This document shows, piece after piece, positions 32,116 to 40,748 of a stretch of 64,000 nucleotides of DNA. Numbering within the stretch: the first letter of the stretch is position 1; every line of letters starts with the position of its first letter. Under the pieces are notes generated by a model that was not told where the DNA came from, searched no databases, and saw only the letters and a program-made list of their open reading frames with translations. The position numbers and the translations under genes are program-made. This stretch comes from Ruminococcus sp. (GTDB lineage Bacteria > Bacillota > Clostridia > Oscillospirales > Ruminococcaceae), in the NCBI GenBank assembly GCA_017529875.1, contig JAFXNC010000038.1, positions 1-64,000 of the forward strand, read 5' to 3'.

Positions 32116-32179
32116 ATTACTTCCCCTTTACAATTTTTTACGGACAGTCCCGCTCCTTGGCGGAGGCTATCTAAAGCAT

Positions 32180-32208
32180 ATTATATCAGCATTTTCCATT
32201 CTTTACAA
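32180..32208 (-). promoter_or_regulatory. Promoter of the zinc-ribbon gene
   Basis: On the minus strand, TTGTAA (32208-32203), 17 bp, TATAAT (32185-32180). The rest of 32116-32446 is A/T-rich, with the divergent promoter of the HAD gene at its far end and no coding signal. Confidence 0.7.
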
Positions 32209-32354
32209 TACTAAACCGATAAAATCAGCATTTTGAACAATTTGCCAAGGTGTTTTTTTAATAAAACATCAAAGCATTTAACAGTATGTTCAGACAAAGT
32301 TGAATGATCGTCCGATAAGTATTGACCGGCAGTTAACGAGCCCTGCGGAAATGC

Positions 32355-32383
32355 TTGACAAGGGGCAGATTTTAATATAAAAT
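32355..32383 (+). promoter_or_regulatory. Promoter of the HAD gene
   Basis: TTGACA (32355-32360), 17 bp, TAAAAT (32378-32383), with AAAGGAG before the ATG. Confidence 0.75.
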
Positions 32384-32446
32384 AATAATGTAAGGAAAGT
32401 ATGCGCCCCGGGCTGTCCGGGGCAGAAAACACAAAGGAGAAAACTT

Positions 32447-33088
32447 ATGACCAAAGGAATATTATTCGACCTGGACGGCACCCTGTGGGATTCCTCGGAG
32501 GTAGTGGCCGACGCATGGAACAAGTGCATCGAGGAGAACACCGACCGCCCCGAGCGCATCACGGTGCCCCAGCTGAAAAGCTACATGGGCAAGACCCTGG
32601 ACGTTATCGCATCGCTGATGTTCCCGACGCTGCCGCCGGAGGAGCAGATGAGGATAATCAAGCTCTGTTTCGGCTACGAGGAGGAGTTCATCAAGAAGCA
32701 GCGTCCCCGGTTTTTCGACCGTGAGAAGGAGATACTGGGATCGCTTTCCAAAGAATACAAGCTTGCGGTAGTGAGCAACTGTCAGGTGGGGTATATCGAG
32801 CTTTACATGGATCACAGCGGGTTCCCGGAGCTGTTCTGCGACTTCGAGAGCGCAGGAGCTACGGGGCTTTCAAAGGGTCAGAACATCCGGCTCGTGATGG
32901 AACGTCAGGGGATCGACAAATGCGTTTACGTGGGGGACACTGCGGGTGACGAGCAGGCCTCGCGGGAGGCGGGGGTTCCCTTTATACACGCGGCCTACGG
33001 ATTCGGGACGCCTGAGGCGCCGGATGCGAGCATAGCCTCACTGGACGAGCTGGCGGAGGCGGCAGCGGAATTAATGAAGGACGAATAG
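32447..33088 (+). CDS. HAD-family phosphatase
   Basis: A 213-residue cytosolic hydrolase of HAD subfamily IA. Motif I is FDLDGTLWD (nucleophile Asp at residue 9), motif II is VVSNC, the motif III Lys lies around LSKGQNIRL, and motif IV is VGDTAGDE. The cap is alpha-helical (about residues 15-85), as in phosphoglycolate- and beta-phosphoglucomutase-like enzymes. Substrate is unknown. It is 56 bases before the cyclic-di-GMP gene pair with no visible terminator, so cotranscription is possible. Confidence 0.88.
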   Translation: MTKGILFDLDGTLWDSSEVVADAWNKCIEENTDRPERITVPQLKSYMGKTLDVIASLMFPTLPPEEQMRIIKLCFGYEEEFIKKQRPRFFDREKEILGSLSKEYKLAVVSNCQVGYIELYMDHSGFPELFCDFESAGATGLSKGQNIRLVMERQGIDKCVYVGDTAGDEQASREAGVPFIHAAYGFGTPEAPDASIASLDELAEAAAELMKDE

Positions 33089-33144
33089 TAAACAGTTACA
33101 GCGCGGCGATCTAAATTACCGGTATTTTTGAAGGGAGGACAGCT

Positions 33145-35361
33145 ATGGATCTCCAGAAACTTGCTGACAGCTTCTGCGCACCTACCTGTATCATTTCTGT
33201 GGGGAATGCTCCCGGGGAGTACGGAAATATACGCCTTGTTGCCGGCAACAGCAAATACATCGAGCCCATCGAGGACCCCATGAGCGCCATGCCCGATATG
33301 CCGGGGGTGCCGGAGGTGCTGAGGCAGAAATATAAATTCGTGCCGGATTCCCCCTATGAGAACTATCTCCCCAAGGACACAGGCTTTGAGGCGCTGCTGA
33401 CCAAGTGCGCCGTGGGAAAAATGCCTGTGCATACCTTCGTGCACCTCAACGACCTGGGGCTGTGGTTCGATATCTATGCTATCCCTCTTTCCATTGAGGC
33501 GGAGGGGCGCTGTTACTGCGCCTATACCGCTCAGCCAGCCGCTCCCGGTGAGGTGGGCATAACCTCCGGCGGAGACGGCGCCTCGGAGGATATAATCAAG
33601 ACCTGTATCAAGCTCCACGGCACTCAGGATTTCAAGAGCACTATGGAGGACGTCATCGCCGATATCAGGCTCATCTGCCGGGCGGACGTCTGCACCATAA
33701 TCCTCGCAGACCCCGCCGAAAAGACCTATAAGGTGCTGGCTACCAGCATCGACAGCAGCAGCAGCGTCAGAAGGATATCCTCCTTCTCCAACTTCGGGGA
33801 TATCTCTGCCTCCTGGCTGGATATGTTCGGCACCAACGACTGCGTGATAATCAAGGACAAAAAAGACTTCGATTTCGTCCGCACCGCCAACCTTATGTGG
33901 TATAATAACCTCATGGAGGCCGGCGTCACGAGCCTTGTGCTGTTCCCGCTGAAATACAACAGCGAGATACTTGGCTTCATCTGGGCCACCAATTTCGATA
34001 CCAACAATACCATGCGCATCAAAGAGACCCTGGAGCTGACGACTTTCTTCATCTCATCCAAGCTTTCGAGTTACAGGATGATGGAGCATCTCAAAGAGCT
34101 GAGCTATACCGACCAGCTCACCCATATCCCAAACCGTACAGCCTGCACCGAAACTGTGGGAGAGCTCATCAAAAAAGGCGAGCAGTTCACCGTGGTCTCG
34201 GTGGATATAAACGGCTTCAAGAGCATCAACGATACCCTCGGTTTCGACACCGGCAACAGCGTGCTGGTGGCTATCGCCAAGCGGCTCAAAGCCACCGCCG
34301 GCGAAGATTTCATCGCAAGGATGAACGGCGACGAGTTCGCCATAGTGCTCAAAGGCTGCTCCGGCATACCCGAGGCCGTCAGGAGATATGAGGCTGCTAT
34401 CGCGGCGCCCCTCACCGTGGACGGGTACGACCTGTACATCACAGCCTCCTTCGGCTACTGCCTGTTCCCCGACGACGCCCAGACCAGCGACAACCTGTTC
34501 TCCTATGCCAATGCCTCTATGTCCGAGGTCAAGCGCCTTAACAGCAGCAACCGCATAATGCGCTTCACCCCCGACCTGCTGAGGGAGGAACGCACCCTCG
34601 AAACGGAGCGCAAGCTGATAACCGCCCTGGAAAACGGCACCGTATACTACGAGCTGCAGCCCCAGTTCGACCTGTCCCACAAGCTGAGAGGCTTTGAAGC
34701 CCTTGCCCGCATGAAGGACGACGACGGCAAGGTCATCCCCCCGGGAGAGTTCATCCCGGTGGCGGAGAAAGTCGGCCTTGTCGATAAGGTGGACGGCACC
34801 GTGCTGCGCAAGTCCGCGGAGTTCGTGGGAGGGCTTATAGCCGAGACCGGCAGGGAGATAATACTCAGCGTCAATGTGTCGGTGCGGCACCTGATGAAGA
34901 ACGACTTCACCGACGAGGTCAGAGAGGTGCTCAAAGAGAGCGGCCTGCCCCCTCACTGCCTGGAGCTGGAGATCACCGAGTCGATCATGATAGACTCCGC
35001 AGAGAAGGCTCTGCGCTGCATCGGGGAGATCAAGGCTATGGGCGTACAGATAGCCATTGACGACTTCGGCACCGGGTATTCTTCCCTGAGCTATCTAAAC
35101 AAGTTCCCCGCGAACATACTGAAAGTTGACAAATCCTTCATCGACAAGATGAACCAAAGCGACTCCTCAAAGCAGTACGTGGCGGCGATAATCTCCATAG
35201 GCCATATCATGGGCTTTGAGGTGGTCTCCGAGGGCGTGGAGGAGGCCGAGCAGCTGGATACCCTGCGGGAGATCGGCTGCGACTATATACAGGGTTTCAT
35301 CTGGGGCAGACCTCTGCCCAGAGAGAACGCCAAAAAACTGGTGCTGGGAGAGGAGCTATGA
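33145..35361 (+). CDS. GAF-like/GGDEF/EAL cyclic-di-GMP protein
   Basis: 738 residues, cytosolic. Residues 1-130 form an unassigned input domain; 155-310 look GAF-like. The GGDEF domain (about 315-475) has NGDEF at 394-398, the first Gly replaced by Asn, so cyclase activity is uncertain. The EAL domain (about 485-738) keeps Glu518-Ala-Leu, the SVNVS Asn, LEITES, IDDFGTGYSS, KVDKSFI, SEGVEE and DYIQGF motifs, so phosphodiesterase activity is expected. AGGGAGGA precedes the ATG, and the stop overlaps the next gene by ATGA. The neighbour is a paralogue in its first 310 residues. Confidence 0.92.
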   Translation: MDLQKLADSFCAPTCIISVGNAPGEYGNIRLVAGNSKYIEPIEDPMSAMPDMPGVPEVLRQKYKFVPDSPYENYLPKDTGFEALLTKCAVGKMPVHTFVHLNDLGLWFDIYAIPLSIEAEGRCYCAYTAQPAAPGEVGITSGGDGASEDIIKTCIKLHGTQDFKSTMEDVIADIRLICRADVCTIILADPAEKTYKVLATSIDSSSSVRRISSFSNFGDISASWLDMFGTNDCVIIKDKKDFDFVRTANLMWYNNLMEAGVTSLVLFPLKYNSEILGFIWATNFDTNNTMRIKETLELTTFFISSKLSSYRMMEHLKELSYTDQLTHIPNRTACTETVGELIKKGEQFTVVSVDINGFKSINDTLGFDTGNSVLVAIAKRLKATAGEDFIARMNGDEFAIVLKGCSGIPEAVRRYEAAIAAPLTVDGYDLYITASFGYCLFPDDAQTSDNLFSYANASMSEVKRLNSSNRIMRFTPDLLREERTLETERKLITALENGTVYYELQPQFDLSHKLRGFEALARMKDDDGKVIPPGEFIPVAEKVGLVDKVDGTVLRKSAEFVGGLIAETGREIILSVNVSVRHLMKNDFTDEVREVLKESGLPPHCLELEITESIMIDSAEKALRCIGEIKAMGVQIAIDDFGTGYSSLSYLNKFPANILKVDKSFIDKMNQSDSSKQYVAAIISIGHIMGFEVVSEGVEEAEQLDTLREIGCDYIQGFIWGRPLPRENAKKLVLGEEL

Positions 35362-36797
35362 TCATGGATCACAGAGCGTGGATAGAGAACGTAGAAGGCT
35401 GGGCGAGCCTCTATGCCTTCGATGTGCTGTCCGACGGCAGCTACGGCGAGATACGCCTTATGGCCTACAACAGCCAGAACGATTTCATGATGCACCTCCC
35501 GCCGGGAGCCCCTGAGTTCTACCCCGGCATCCCCTACCGGAGCTACTTCACCGACCTGAATTTCGAGAGCTTCATCTACCGCAGCGCCTCCGCCCATGAG
35601 CCTCTTTACTCCTACGTGAACGCCCGGGGCGGCTGGATAAAGGGTATGTACCTGCCGGTAAGCGAGCCCGGTACAGTCTCGGCAGAGGTCTTCCCCAGGG
35701 AGCCCGGTGCGGAAAAGCCCGGGACGCTTTACTGCCTCTATGTGGTGCATTATTCGCCGGTGGTAGAGTCGGACTCCATGACCAAGCACTCGCCGGAGGT
35801 CTCCGAGGCGGTCATCAATATCAGCATCAGGCTCCACGAGACACAGGATTTCTTCCAGTCCATGGCGGCAGCCGTCAGCGAGATAAAGAACGTCTGCGGA
35901 GCGGAGAAATGCTCGGTATACACCGTGGACAAGGTGTCGCAGAACTGCTGCTTCATCAACGAGGAGGGTCAGCAGCCTGCTCAGCTCAGGGTACTCGCCG
36001 AGGAGCTGGGATGCTCGCCCTATGAGGTGGCGCAGAAGTGGGAGGAAGACCTTGCTCTCAGCGACTGCCTGCTGCTGGACGACCTGAGCGTCATCGAGCA
36101 GCGCGACCCGGCATGGTACAAGTCCCTCTGCGAGCATAAGATCAGGAACATAGTGCTTTACGAGGTGCGGTTCAATCAGATGCTGGTGGGCTTCATCTGG
36201 GCTGCCAACTACGACACCTCCAAGATGATGCAGATAAAAGAGACCCTGGAGCTGACCACCTTCGTCATCGCGGCGGTGATAGCCAACTACCAGCTGGTGT
36301 TGCGGCTTGAAGAAAAGAGCAGCATCGACGGCCTGACAAGGCTCAGCAGCCGCAACGTGATGAACGAGCGCATCGAGAGGCTGTGCTCCGGCGAGGACAA
36401 GCTGCCTCAGACCATGGGCATCGCTTATGCAGACCTCAACGGCTTAAAGCGCGTCAATGACAGCGAGGGACACGATGCGGGAGACAGGCTCCTGAGGAAA
36501 GCGGCGGCGCTGCTGAGGGCGTCCTTCGGGGAGCATGAGATCTACCGTGCAGGCGGAGACGAGTTCGTGATGATCTGTCCGGGCATCGGCAGCGACGAGC
36601 TCAAAAGGCTCTCCGGGCAGCTGCGGGCTCTTGCGGACAGCACCGAGGACGTGAGCTTTGCCATAGGCAGCTGTTTCTGCGAAGGCGAATACGACATAGC
36701 CAGCGCCATACAGCTTGCCGACGAGGATATGTACCGCGACAAGGAAGACTACTACCGCCGCCACCCGGAAAAGGACAGGCGCAGGAACAGAAGATAA
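35358..36797 (+). CDS. GAF-like/GGDEF diguanylate cyclase
   Basis: 479 residues. The first 310 residues are paralogous to the preceding protein: compare HETQDFFQSM with HGTQDFKSTM, and VGFIWAANYDTSKMMQIKET with LGFIWATNFDTNNTMRIKET. The C-terminal GGDEF domain has an intact AGGDEF (399-403) and DLNGLKRVNDSEGH, so cyclic-di-GMP synthesis is likely. It overlaps the upstream gene by four bases; a second ATG lies two codons inside. The translational coupling of a cyclase with a phosphodiesterase that shares its sensor suggests opposed control by the same or related ligands. A family A-like inverted repeat follows the stop. Confidence 0.92.
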   Translation: MIMDHRAWIENVEGWASLYAFDVLSDGSYGEIRLMAYNSQNDFMMHLPPGAPEFYPGIPYRSYFTDLNFESFIYRSASAHEPLYSYVNARGGWIKGMYLPVSEPGTVSAEVFPREPGAEKPGTLYCLYVVHYSPVVESDSMTKHSPEVSEAVINISIRLHETQDFFQSMAAAVSEIKNVCGAEKCSVYTVDKVSQNCCFINEEGQQPAQLRVLAEELGCSPYEVAQKWEEDLALSDCLLLDDLSVIEQRDPAWYKSLCEHKIRNIVLYEVRFNQMLVGFIWAANYDTSKMMQIKETLELTTFVIAAVIANYQLVLRLEEKSSIDGLTRLSSRNVMNERIERLCSGEDKLPQTMGIAYADLNGLKRVNDSEGHDAGDRLLRKAAALLRASFGEHEIYRAGGDEFVMICPGIGSDELKRLSGQLRALADSTEDVSFAIGSCFCEGEYDIASAIQLADEDMYRDKEDYYRRHPEKDRRRNRR

Positions 36798-36810
36798 CGG
36801 CTTTGGAAAA

Positions 36811-36865
36811 GAAAACGCGGAGCGCTTCGGGTCAGGAGATCTGACTTCAAAACGCTCCGCGATAT
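36811..36865. repeat. Short relative of repeat family A between convergent genes
   Basis: CGCGGAGCG (36816-36824) pairs with CGCTCCGCG (36853-36861); inside is GTCAG-GAGAT-CTGAC (36831-36845). The arms match the CGCGGAGCG/CGCTCCGCG arms of 17711-17796 and the AAAACGCTCCGCG of 22-34, but the inner loop is different. No strong T tract follows, so a terminator role is possible but weak. Confidence 0.6.
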
Positions 36866-36888
36866 TATTATGCCCGGGGAACTGCGGG

Positions 36889-37848
36889 TCACTTATCCCC
36901 GCTGTCCGGCTCCTCATCCCCGAACCTGCTGAAAATGCTGCCCAGCAGCGCTCCCGATAGGTTATGCCATACCGAGAAAATCGCCCCGGGGACAGTGGTC
37001 ATTGCCATGTCCGGGAAGGATGTGGTGGCAAGGCTGGATGCAAGGCCGCTGTTCTGCATACCGATCTCTATGGACAGGGCCTTCACCTTGCTGAGCCGCA
37101 GTCTCAGCAGCTTGCCTATGCCGAAGCCGCAGGCGTACCCAAGCAGGTTGTGCAGCACCACCACCGCGAATACTACGGCTCCGGTGGAAAGGATCTTCTC
37201 GGAGTTGTGGGACACTACGCTCATCAGTATCAACGTTATCGCCGTCACAGATACCAGCGGCAGAGCCTTCGCGGCCTGCTTGCCCCGCTCTCCCAGCAGG
37301 CGGTTGATAAGGAAGCCCACCGCTATGGGGAGTATCACGACTTTCAGTATCGACAGGAACATATTCAGCACGTCCACCTCGACGCTGGTGTGCAGCAGCA
37401 GGTAGGTTATCCCCGGAGTGAGCAGCGGCGCCAGCAGGGTGTTTACCGAGGTCATGCCCACCGAGAGGGCTACGTCGCCCTTGGAAAGGTAGGTCATGAC
37501 GTTGCTGGCAGTGCCTCCGGGGCAGGTGCCCACCAGTATTACTCCCGCCGTCAGCGCCGGGTCGAGGGAGAAGGCCTTGCTGAGCCCGAAGGCCATCAGC
37601 GGCATCACCGTGAACTGCGCCGCGCAGCCTATGAGTATATCTTTGGGGCGGGTGAATACCAGCTTGAAGTCCTTGAGGTCGAGGGTCATGCCCATGCCCA
37701 GCATGACCAGCATCAGCAGGTAGTTTATCCAGCCGGTGTCGATCCAGGTGCCGCTGGCGGGCAGAAACAGCGCCGCCGCTCCCGCCGCGATGACGATGAG
37801 CGCCATGAATCTTCCGACGAAAGAGTTGATCTTATCCAATACTTTCAT
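36889..37848 (-). CDS. Bile acid:sodium symporter (BASS) family transporter
   Basis: 319 residues with about nine or ten membrane segments. The family signature CPGGTASNVMTYLSKGD lies near residue 110, and GMQNSGLASSLA in the second half matches the other crossing motif of the BASS/ACR3 fold. Bacterial relatives carry organic anions such as bile acids, pantoate or keto acids with Na+; the substrate here is not evident. It is a single-gene unit, convergent with the cyclase gene. Confidence 0.9.
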   Translation of the reverse strand: MKVLDKINSFVGRFMALIVIAAGAAALFLPASGTWIDTGWINYLLMLVMLGMGMTLDLKDFKLVFTRPKDILIGCAAQFTVMPLMAFGLSKAFSLDPALTAGVILVGTCPGGTASNVMTYLSKGDVALSVGMTSVNTLLAPLLTPGITYLLLHTSVEVDVLNMFLSILKVVILPIAVGFLINRLLGERGKQAAKALPLVSVTAITLILMSVVSHNSEKILSTGAVVFAVVVLHNLLGYACGFGIGKLLRLRLSKVKALSIEIGMQNSGLASSLATTSFPDMAMTTVPGAIFSVWHNLSGALLGSIFSRFGDEEPDSGDK

Positions 37849-38014
37849 TTCTGTGCTCCTGTCGTTTGAAGTTTAGTATGATATGTCCCGCTGTGACAAA
37901 GAGGGACAAGCAAATAATAACACTATTCTTGAAGAATGTCAAGAAGGCGGGGCGCAGGACGGCAATAAAGCTGCAAATCATTGGCAGTATCGGCTCCCTT
38001 TGGCGCCGGGATTG

Positions 38015-38043
38015 TTGACATATCGGCTCTGATGTGATATAAT
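38015..38043 (+). promoter_or_regulatory. Consensus promoter of the DHHW lipoprotein gene
   Basis: TTGACA (38015-38020), 17 bp, TATAAT (38038-38043), then AAAAGGAGA before the ATG. Confidence 0.9.
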
Positions 38044-38082
38044 TCGACTGTAAAGACAAAAATCCGAGAAAAGGAGACCAAT

Positions 38083-39294
38083 ATGAAGAGAATTATATCT
38101 GCTGCGGCTGCACTGGTAATGACAGCTGCACTTGCCGGATGCGGCAACGACATCGGCGAGGCAAAGCTCACATCCATCACCCGCTCCGCTGACAGCGAGA
38201 CCGAGGAAGTAGTATCGACTGCCGGTCAGGAGACCGAGAGCGTCCCCGCAGACAACGGCTCTGCCGAGACCCAGCCCTCGGAGACCACGCCTCCCGAGAC
38301 TACCACCACCACCGAGACCACCACTGAGACCACTACCGAAAACACCGCCGTCACAGTCCCCGAGGAGGACGTTATGCCCAGCTACGGCGAATGGGCGGCC
38401 AACGACATAATCATTGCCGACAGGTACGAGGGGGACAAGATCAGGGCGCTGCTGCCCTTCTACTCCACCGACTCCATAGGCCAGTGGTACGCCGAGGTGC
38501 TCAACGGCTACAAGGAAATGGTTGGGGATGACGTGAACGTCTACAACATGAGCATACCCCTGGCATCCCAGTTCTATATGCCCGAGAGCATGGGCGACCC
38601 CTACGGCGACCAGGCCGACGGCATCAAGAACATCGGCGAGGCGCTGGTGAACGTGAAGAACGTGGATCTCATCGACACCATCAGCGCACATCTCAACGAA
38701 TACATCTACTCCCGCACCGACCACCACTGGCAGCCCTTGGGCGCATACTATGCGGCGCAAAAGTTCTGCGAGGAGGCGGGCGTGCCCTTCGCGGCTGACC
38801 TGGGCACCTATGAAAAGTGCGTAAAGGACGGCTTCTGCGGCACCATGAACGCCTTCACCAACTATGCGATACCGGAGCTTGCCGCTCACCCGGACACCTT
38901 CACCTACTACAAGCCCTCCAACGAATACACCACCACCTACTATGACGACGCTTTCATCTCCGGCACCGAGGGCGACCTGTTCTTCGACTGGGTAGAGGGC
39001 GTAGGCTGCTACTCTGTATTCATGGGCGGAGACACTCAGATAACCGAGATCAAGACCGACGTTGGCAACGGACGCTGCCTCGTGCTCATCAAGGACAGCT
39101 ACGGCAATGCTCTTGTACCCTTCTTCGTAGGCAGCTTTGAGAAGATATATGTAGTTGATTTCCGCTATGCCGAGATAGGCATGAAGGAATTGTTTGAAAA
39201 GGTAGGCGCCACGGATATACTTTTCGGTATGTCCATATCCAGCGGCTACACCCCCGGTCAGATAGAGGCTATCGAGGGGATCAAAGGCGAATAA
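38083..39294 (+). CDS. DHHW-family surface lipoprotein (AlgX/DltD-like)
   Basis: 403 residues. A signal peptide with lipobox ALAGC (Cys21) is followed by a Ser/Thr/Glu/Pro-rich spacer up to about residue 90 that includes a run of Thr-Glu repeats. The folded domain carries RTDHHWQPLGAYYAA, the signature of the DHHW family, which is related to AlgX/SGNH acetyltransferase partners, and a late LIKDSYGNALVPFF that holds the Ser of the SGNH-like fold. These proteins usually work with an MBOAT acyltransferase; the only one in the window is in the Dlt-like operon 8 kb upstream. This is a plausible but unproven link. Confidence 0.8.
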   Translation: MKRIISAAAALVMTAALAGCGNDIGEAKLTSITRSADSETEEVVSTAGQETESVPADNGSAETQPSETTPPETTTTTETTTETTTENTAVTVPEEDVMPSYGEWAANDIIIADRYEGDKIRALLPFYSTDSIGQWYAEVLNGYKEMVGDDVNVYNMSIPLASQFYMPESMGDPYGDQADGIKNIGEALVNVKNVDLIDTISAHLNEYIYSRTDHHWQPLGAYYAAQKFCEEAGVPFAADLGTYEKCVKDGFCGTMNAFTNYAIPELAAHPDTFTYYKPSNEYTTTYYDDAFISGTEGDLFFDWVEGVGCYSVFMGGDTQITEIKTDVGNGRCLVLIKDSYGNALVPFFVGSFEKIYVVDFRYAEIGMKELFEKVGATDILFGMSISSGYTPGQIEAIEGIKGE

Positions 39295-39321
39295 CGTAAC
39301 GATCTTCAAGGAGGAATTACT

Positions 39322-39519
39322 ATGACTGCAAAATGCCCGAAATGCGGTTCCGTAAAGGTTATGCAGGGTGAGCTCACGGCCCTGGGAGGGTTCGTGTTCA
39401 AGCCCGAAAACGAGCAGGACGACAGGCACTGCTACATCGCTGCCGGCGCCTGCAAGGACTGCGGCGCGGTGTTCGACATCACCCTCACCGACAAGCCAAA
39501 TAAGCTTACCGACAGGTAA
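39322..39519 (+). CDS. Small zinc-ribbon protein
   Basis: 65 residues with CPKCG at residues 5-9 and CKDCG at about 45-49, a single treble-clef or ribbon-type zinc site. An AAGGAGGAATTACT site precedes the ATG. It follows the DHHW gene by 27 bases and may be read with it. Function unknown. Confidence 0.75.
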   Translation: MTAKCPKCGSVKVMQGELTALGGFVFKPENEQDDRHCYIAAGACKDCGAVFDITLTDKPNKLTDR

Positions 39520-39531
39520 AGGCTCGGGGTC

Positions 39532-39552
39532 TGGGCGCTCAGTGAGCGCCCA
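39532..39552. other. Perfect intergenic hairpin
   Basis: TGGGCGCTC-AGT-GAGCGCCCA, a 9-bp perfect stem with no T tract, between the zinc-ribbon and methyltransferase genes. It may protect an mRNA end or be a weak terminator. Confidence 0.5.
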
Positions 39553-39588
39553 AACAAACCACCATCCAAACAGAACAGGAATGAGACC

Positions 39589-40455
39589 ATGAGAACAGCC
39601 GAAAACTGGAAAGACTATAAGATCATCGACACCTCGGAGGGCGAAAAGCTGGAAAGCTGGGGCGGCAGGATACTCGTGCGCCCCGACCCGCAGATAATCT
39701 GGAAAACTCCCCGAAAGAGCGACCTTTGGGAGAAGGCGGATGCAGTTTATCACCGCTCAGCCAAAGGCGGCGGCGAGTGGGAATACCGCCGCAGGCTCCC
39801 GGAGAGCTGGGAGATCGGCTACGATGACCTGCGCTTCGTCATAAGGCCCACCGGCTTCAAGCACACCGGACTGTTCCCGGAGCAGGCGGTCAACTGGGAG
39901 CTGATGAGCTCCCTTATCAAAAACGCCGGACGCCCTGTGAAAGTGCTGAATCTCTTTGCCTACACCGGCGGAGCCACCCTTGCCTGCGCGGCGGCGGGGG
40001 CTCAGGTGTCCCATGTGGACGCCTCCAAGGGCATGGTCCAGTGGGCGCGGGACAACGCGGCAGCCTCGGGGCTGTCAGACAAGCCCATACGCTGGCTGGT
40101 GGACGACTGCGAGAAGTTCGTCAGGCGGGAGATCCGGCGGGGCAACTTCTACGACGCCGTGGTAATGGATCCCCCCAGCTACGGCAGAGGCCCCGGCGGC
40201 GAGGTCTGGAAACTGGAGGACAGCGTCTTCGAGCTGGTTAAGACCTGCGCAGGTGTGCTCTCGGACAAGCCACTGTTCTTCCTGCTCAACAGCTATACCA
40301 CGGGGCTCTCCCCCTCGGTCATGGCTTATATACTCAGCGAGCTGCTGGTGCCCAGGTACGGCGGCTCAGTTACCGCCGACGAGATCGGCCTGCCGGTGGA
40401 GAAGGCCTCCATGCCGCTGCCCTGCGGCTCAACGGCGGTATATCTTCCGGGGTAA
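39589..40455 (+). CDS. RlmI/RlmK-like class I SAM methyltransferase
   Basis: 288 residues. After an N-terminal part with VRPDPQIIW and FRHTGLFPEQ-like KHTGLFPEQAVNWE comes a Rossmann methyltransferase: VLNLFAYTGGATLACAAAGA (motif I), HVDASKGMVQWARDN (motif II) and VVMDPPSYGRGP (motif IV). This pattern is that of 23S rRNA methyltransferases of the RlmI/RlmL-C group, though without a clear PUA domain. The exact rRNA base is not known. Confidence 0.85.
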   Translation: MRTAENWKDYKIIDTSEGEKLESWGGRILVRPDPQIIWKTPRKSDLWEKADAVYHRSAKGGGEWEYRRRLPESWEIGYDDLRFVIRPTGFKHTGLFPEQAVNWELMSSLIKNAGRPVKVLNLFAYTGGATLACAAAGAQVSHVDASKGMVQWARDNAAASGLSDKPIRWLVDDCEKFVRREIRRGNFYDAVVMDPPSYGRGPGGEVWKLEDSVFELVKTCAGVLSDKPLFFLLNSYTTGLSPSVMAYILSELLVPRYGGSVTADEIGLPVEKASMPLPCGSTAVYLPG

Positions 40456-40543
40456 CATTCACCCCTCAGTTCTCTTTTGCATAGACTGTAATATAAGGCG
40501 GGCGCAAGAGCCACCTTAAATCAGGAGCAAAGGAGAGCATACG

Positions 40544-40669
40544 ATGAACAACGGTTACTGGTGGATCATTATCCTCATTCTTATCGTGGTTATGTGCGGC
40601 GGATGCGGCTGTGGCTGCACCAACGACAACTGCGGCTGCACCAACGGCTGCGGATGCGGCTGCAGCTGA
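40544..40669 (+). CDS. 41-residue Cys/Gly-rich membrane peptide
   Basis: Begins MNNGYWWIIIL, a hydrophobic stretch to about residue 17 (LIVVM), and then a tail with nine Cys among 24 residues alternating with Gly and Asn/Thr (CGGCGCGC...CGCTNGCGCGCS). AAAGGAGAG lies eight bases before the ATG and a strong terminator follows ten bases after the stop, so it is a complete single-gene unit. It resembles small sporulation or coat-associated YjcZ-like peptides in having one hydrophobic stretch, but the Cys pattern is its own. Metal binding or multiple disulfides are possible; no export or maturation gene is beside it. Confidence 0.65.
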   Translation: MNNGYWWIIILILIVVMCGGCGCGCTNDNCGCTNGCGCGCS

Positions 40670-40678
40670 ACACACTGA

Positions 40679-40710
40679 GGGAGACCGTGCCGGGTCTCCC
40701 TCCTTTTTTT
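40679..40710 (+). terminator. Terminator of the Cys-rich peptide gene
   Basis: GGGAGACC (40679-40686) pairs with GGTCTCCC (40693-40700), then TCCTTTTTTT. Confidence 0.9.
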
Positions 40711-40748
40711 CTGCACACGGAAATATATATCAGAACAGGATTATTACA

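Noticed and set aside
36811-36865. Firm terminator call
   Set aside because: The inverted repeat lacks a T tract on either side, so it is listed only as a relative of repeat family A.
37978-39753. Minus-strand open frame of about 591 codons opposite the DHHW lipoprotein gene
   Set aside because: The plus strand has a consensus promoter, signal peptide and DHHW signature; the antisense product is repetitive and shows no known fold.
40611-40748. Upstream extension of the GT39-like protein into the Cys-rich peptide gene
   Set aside because: It would run across the terminator at 40679-40710 and encode Ala/Thr-rich nonsense; an ATG with AGGA spacing lies at 40749.
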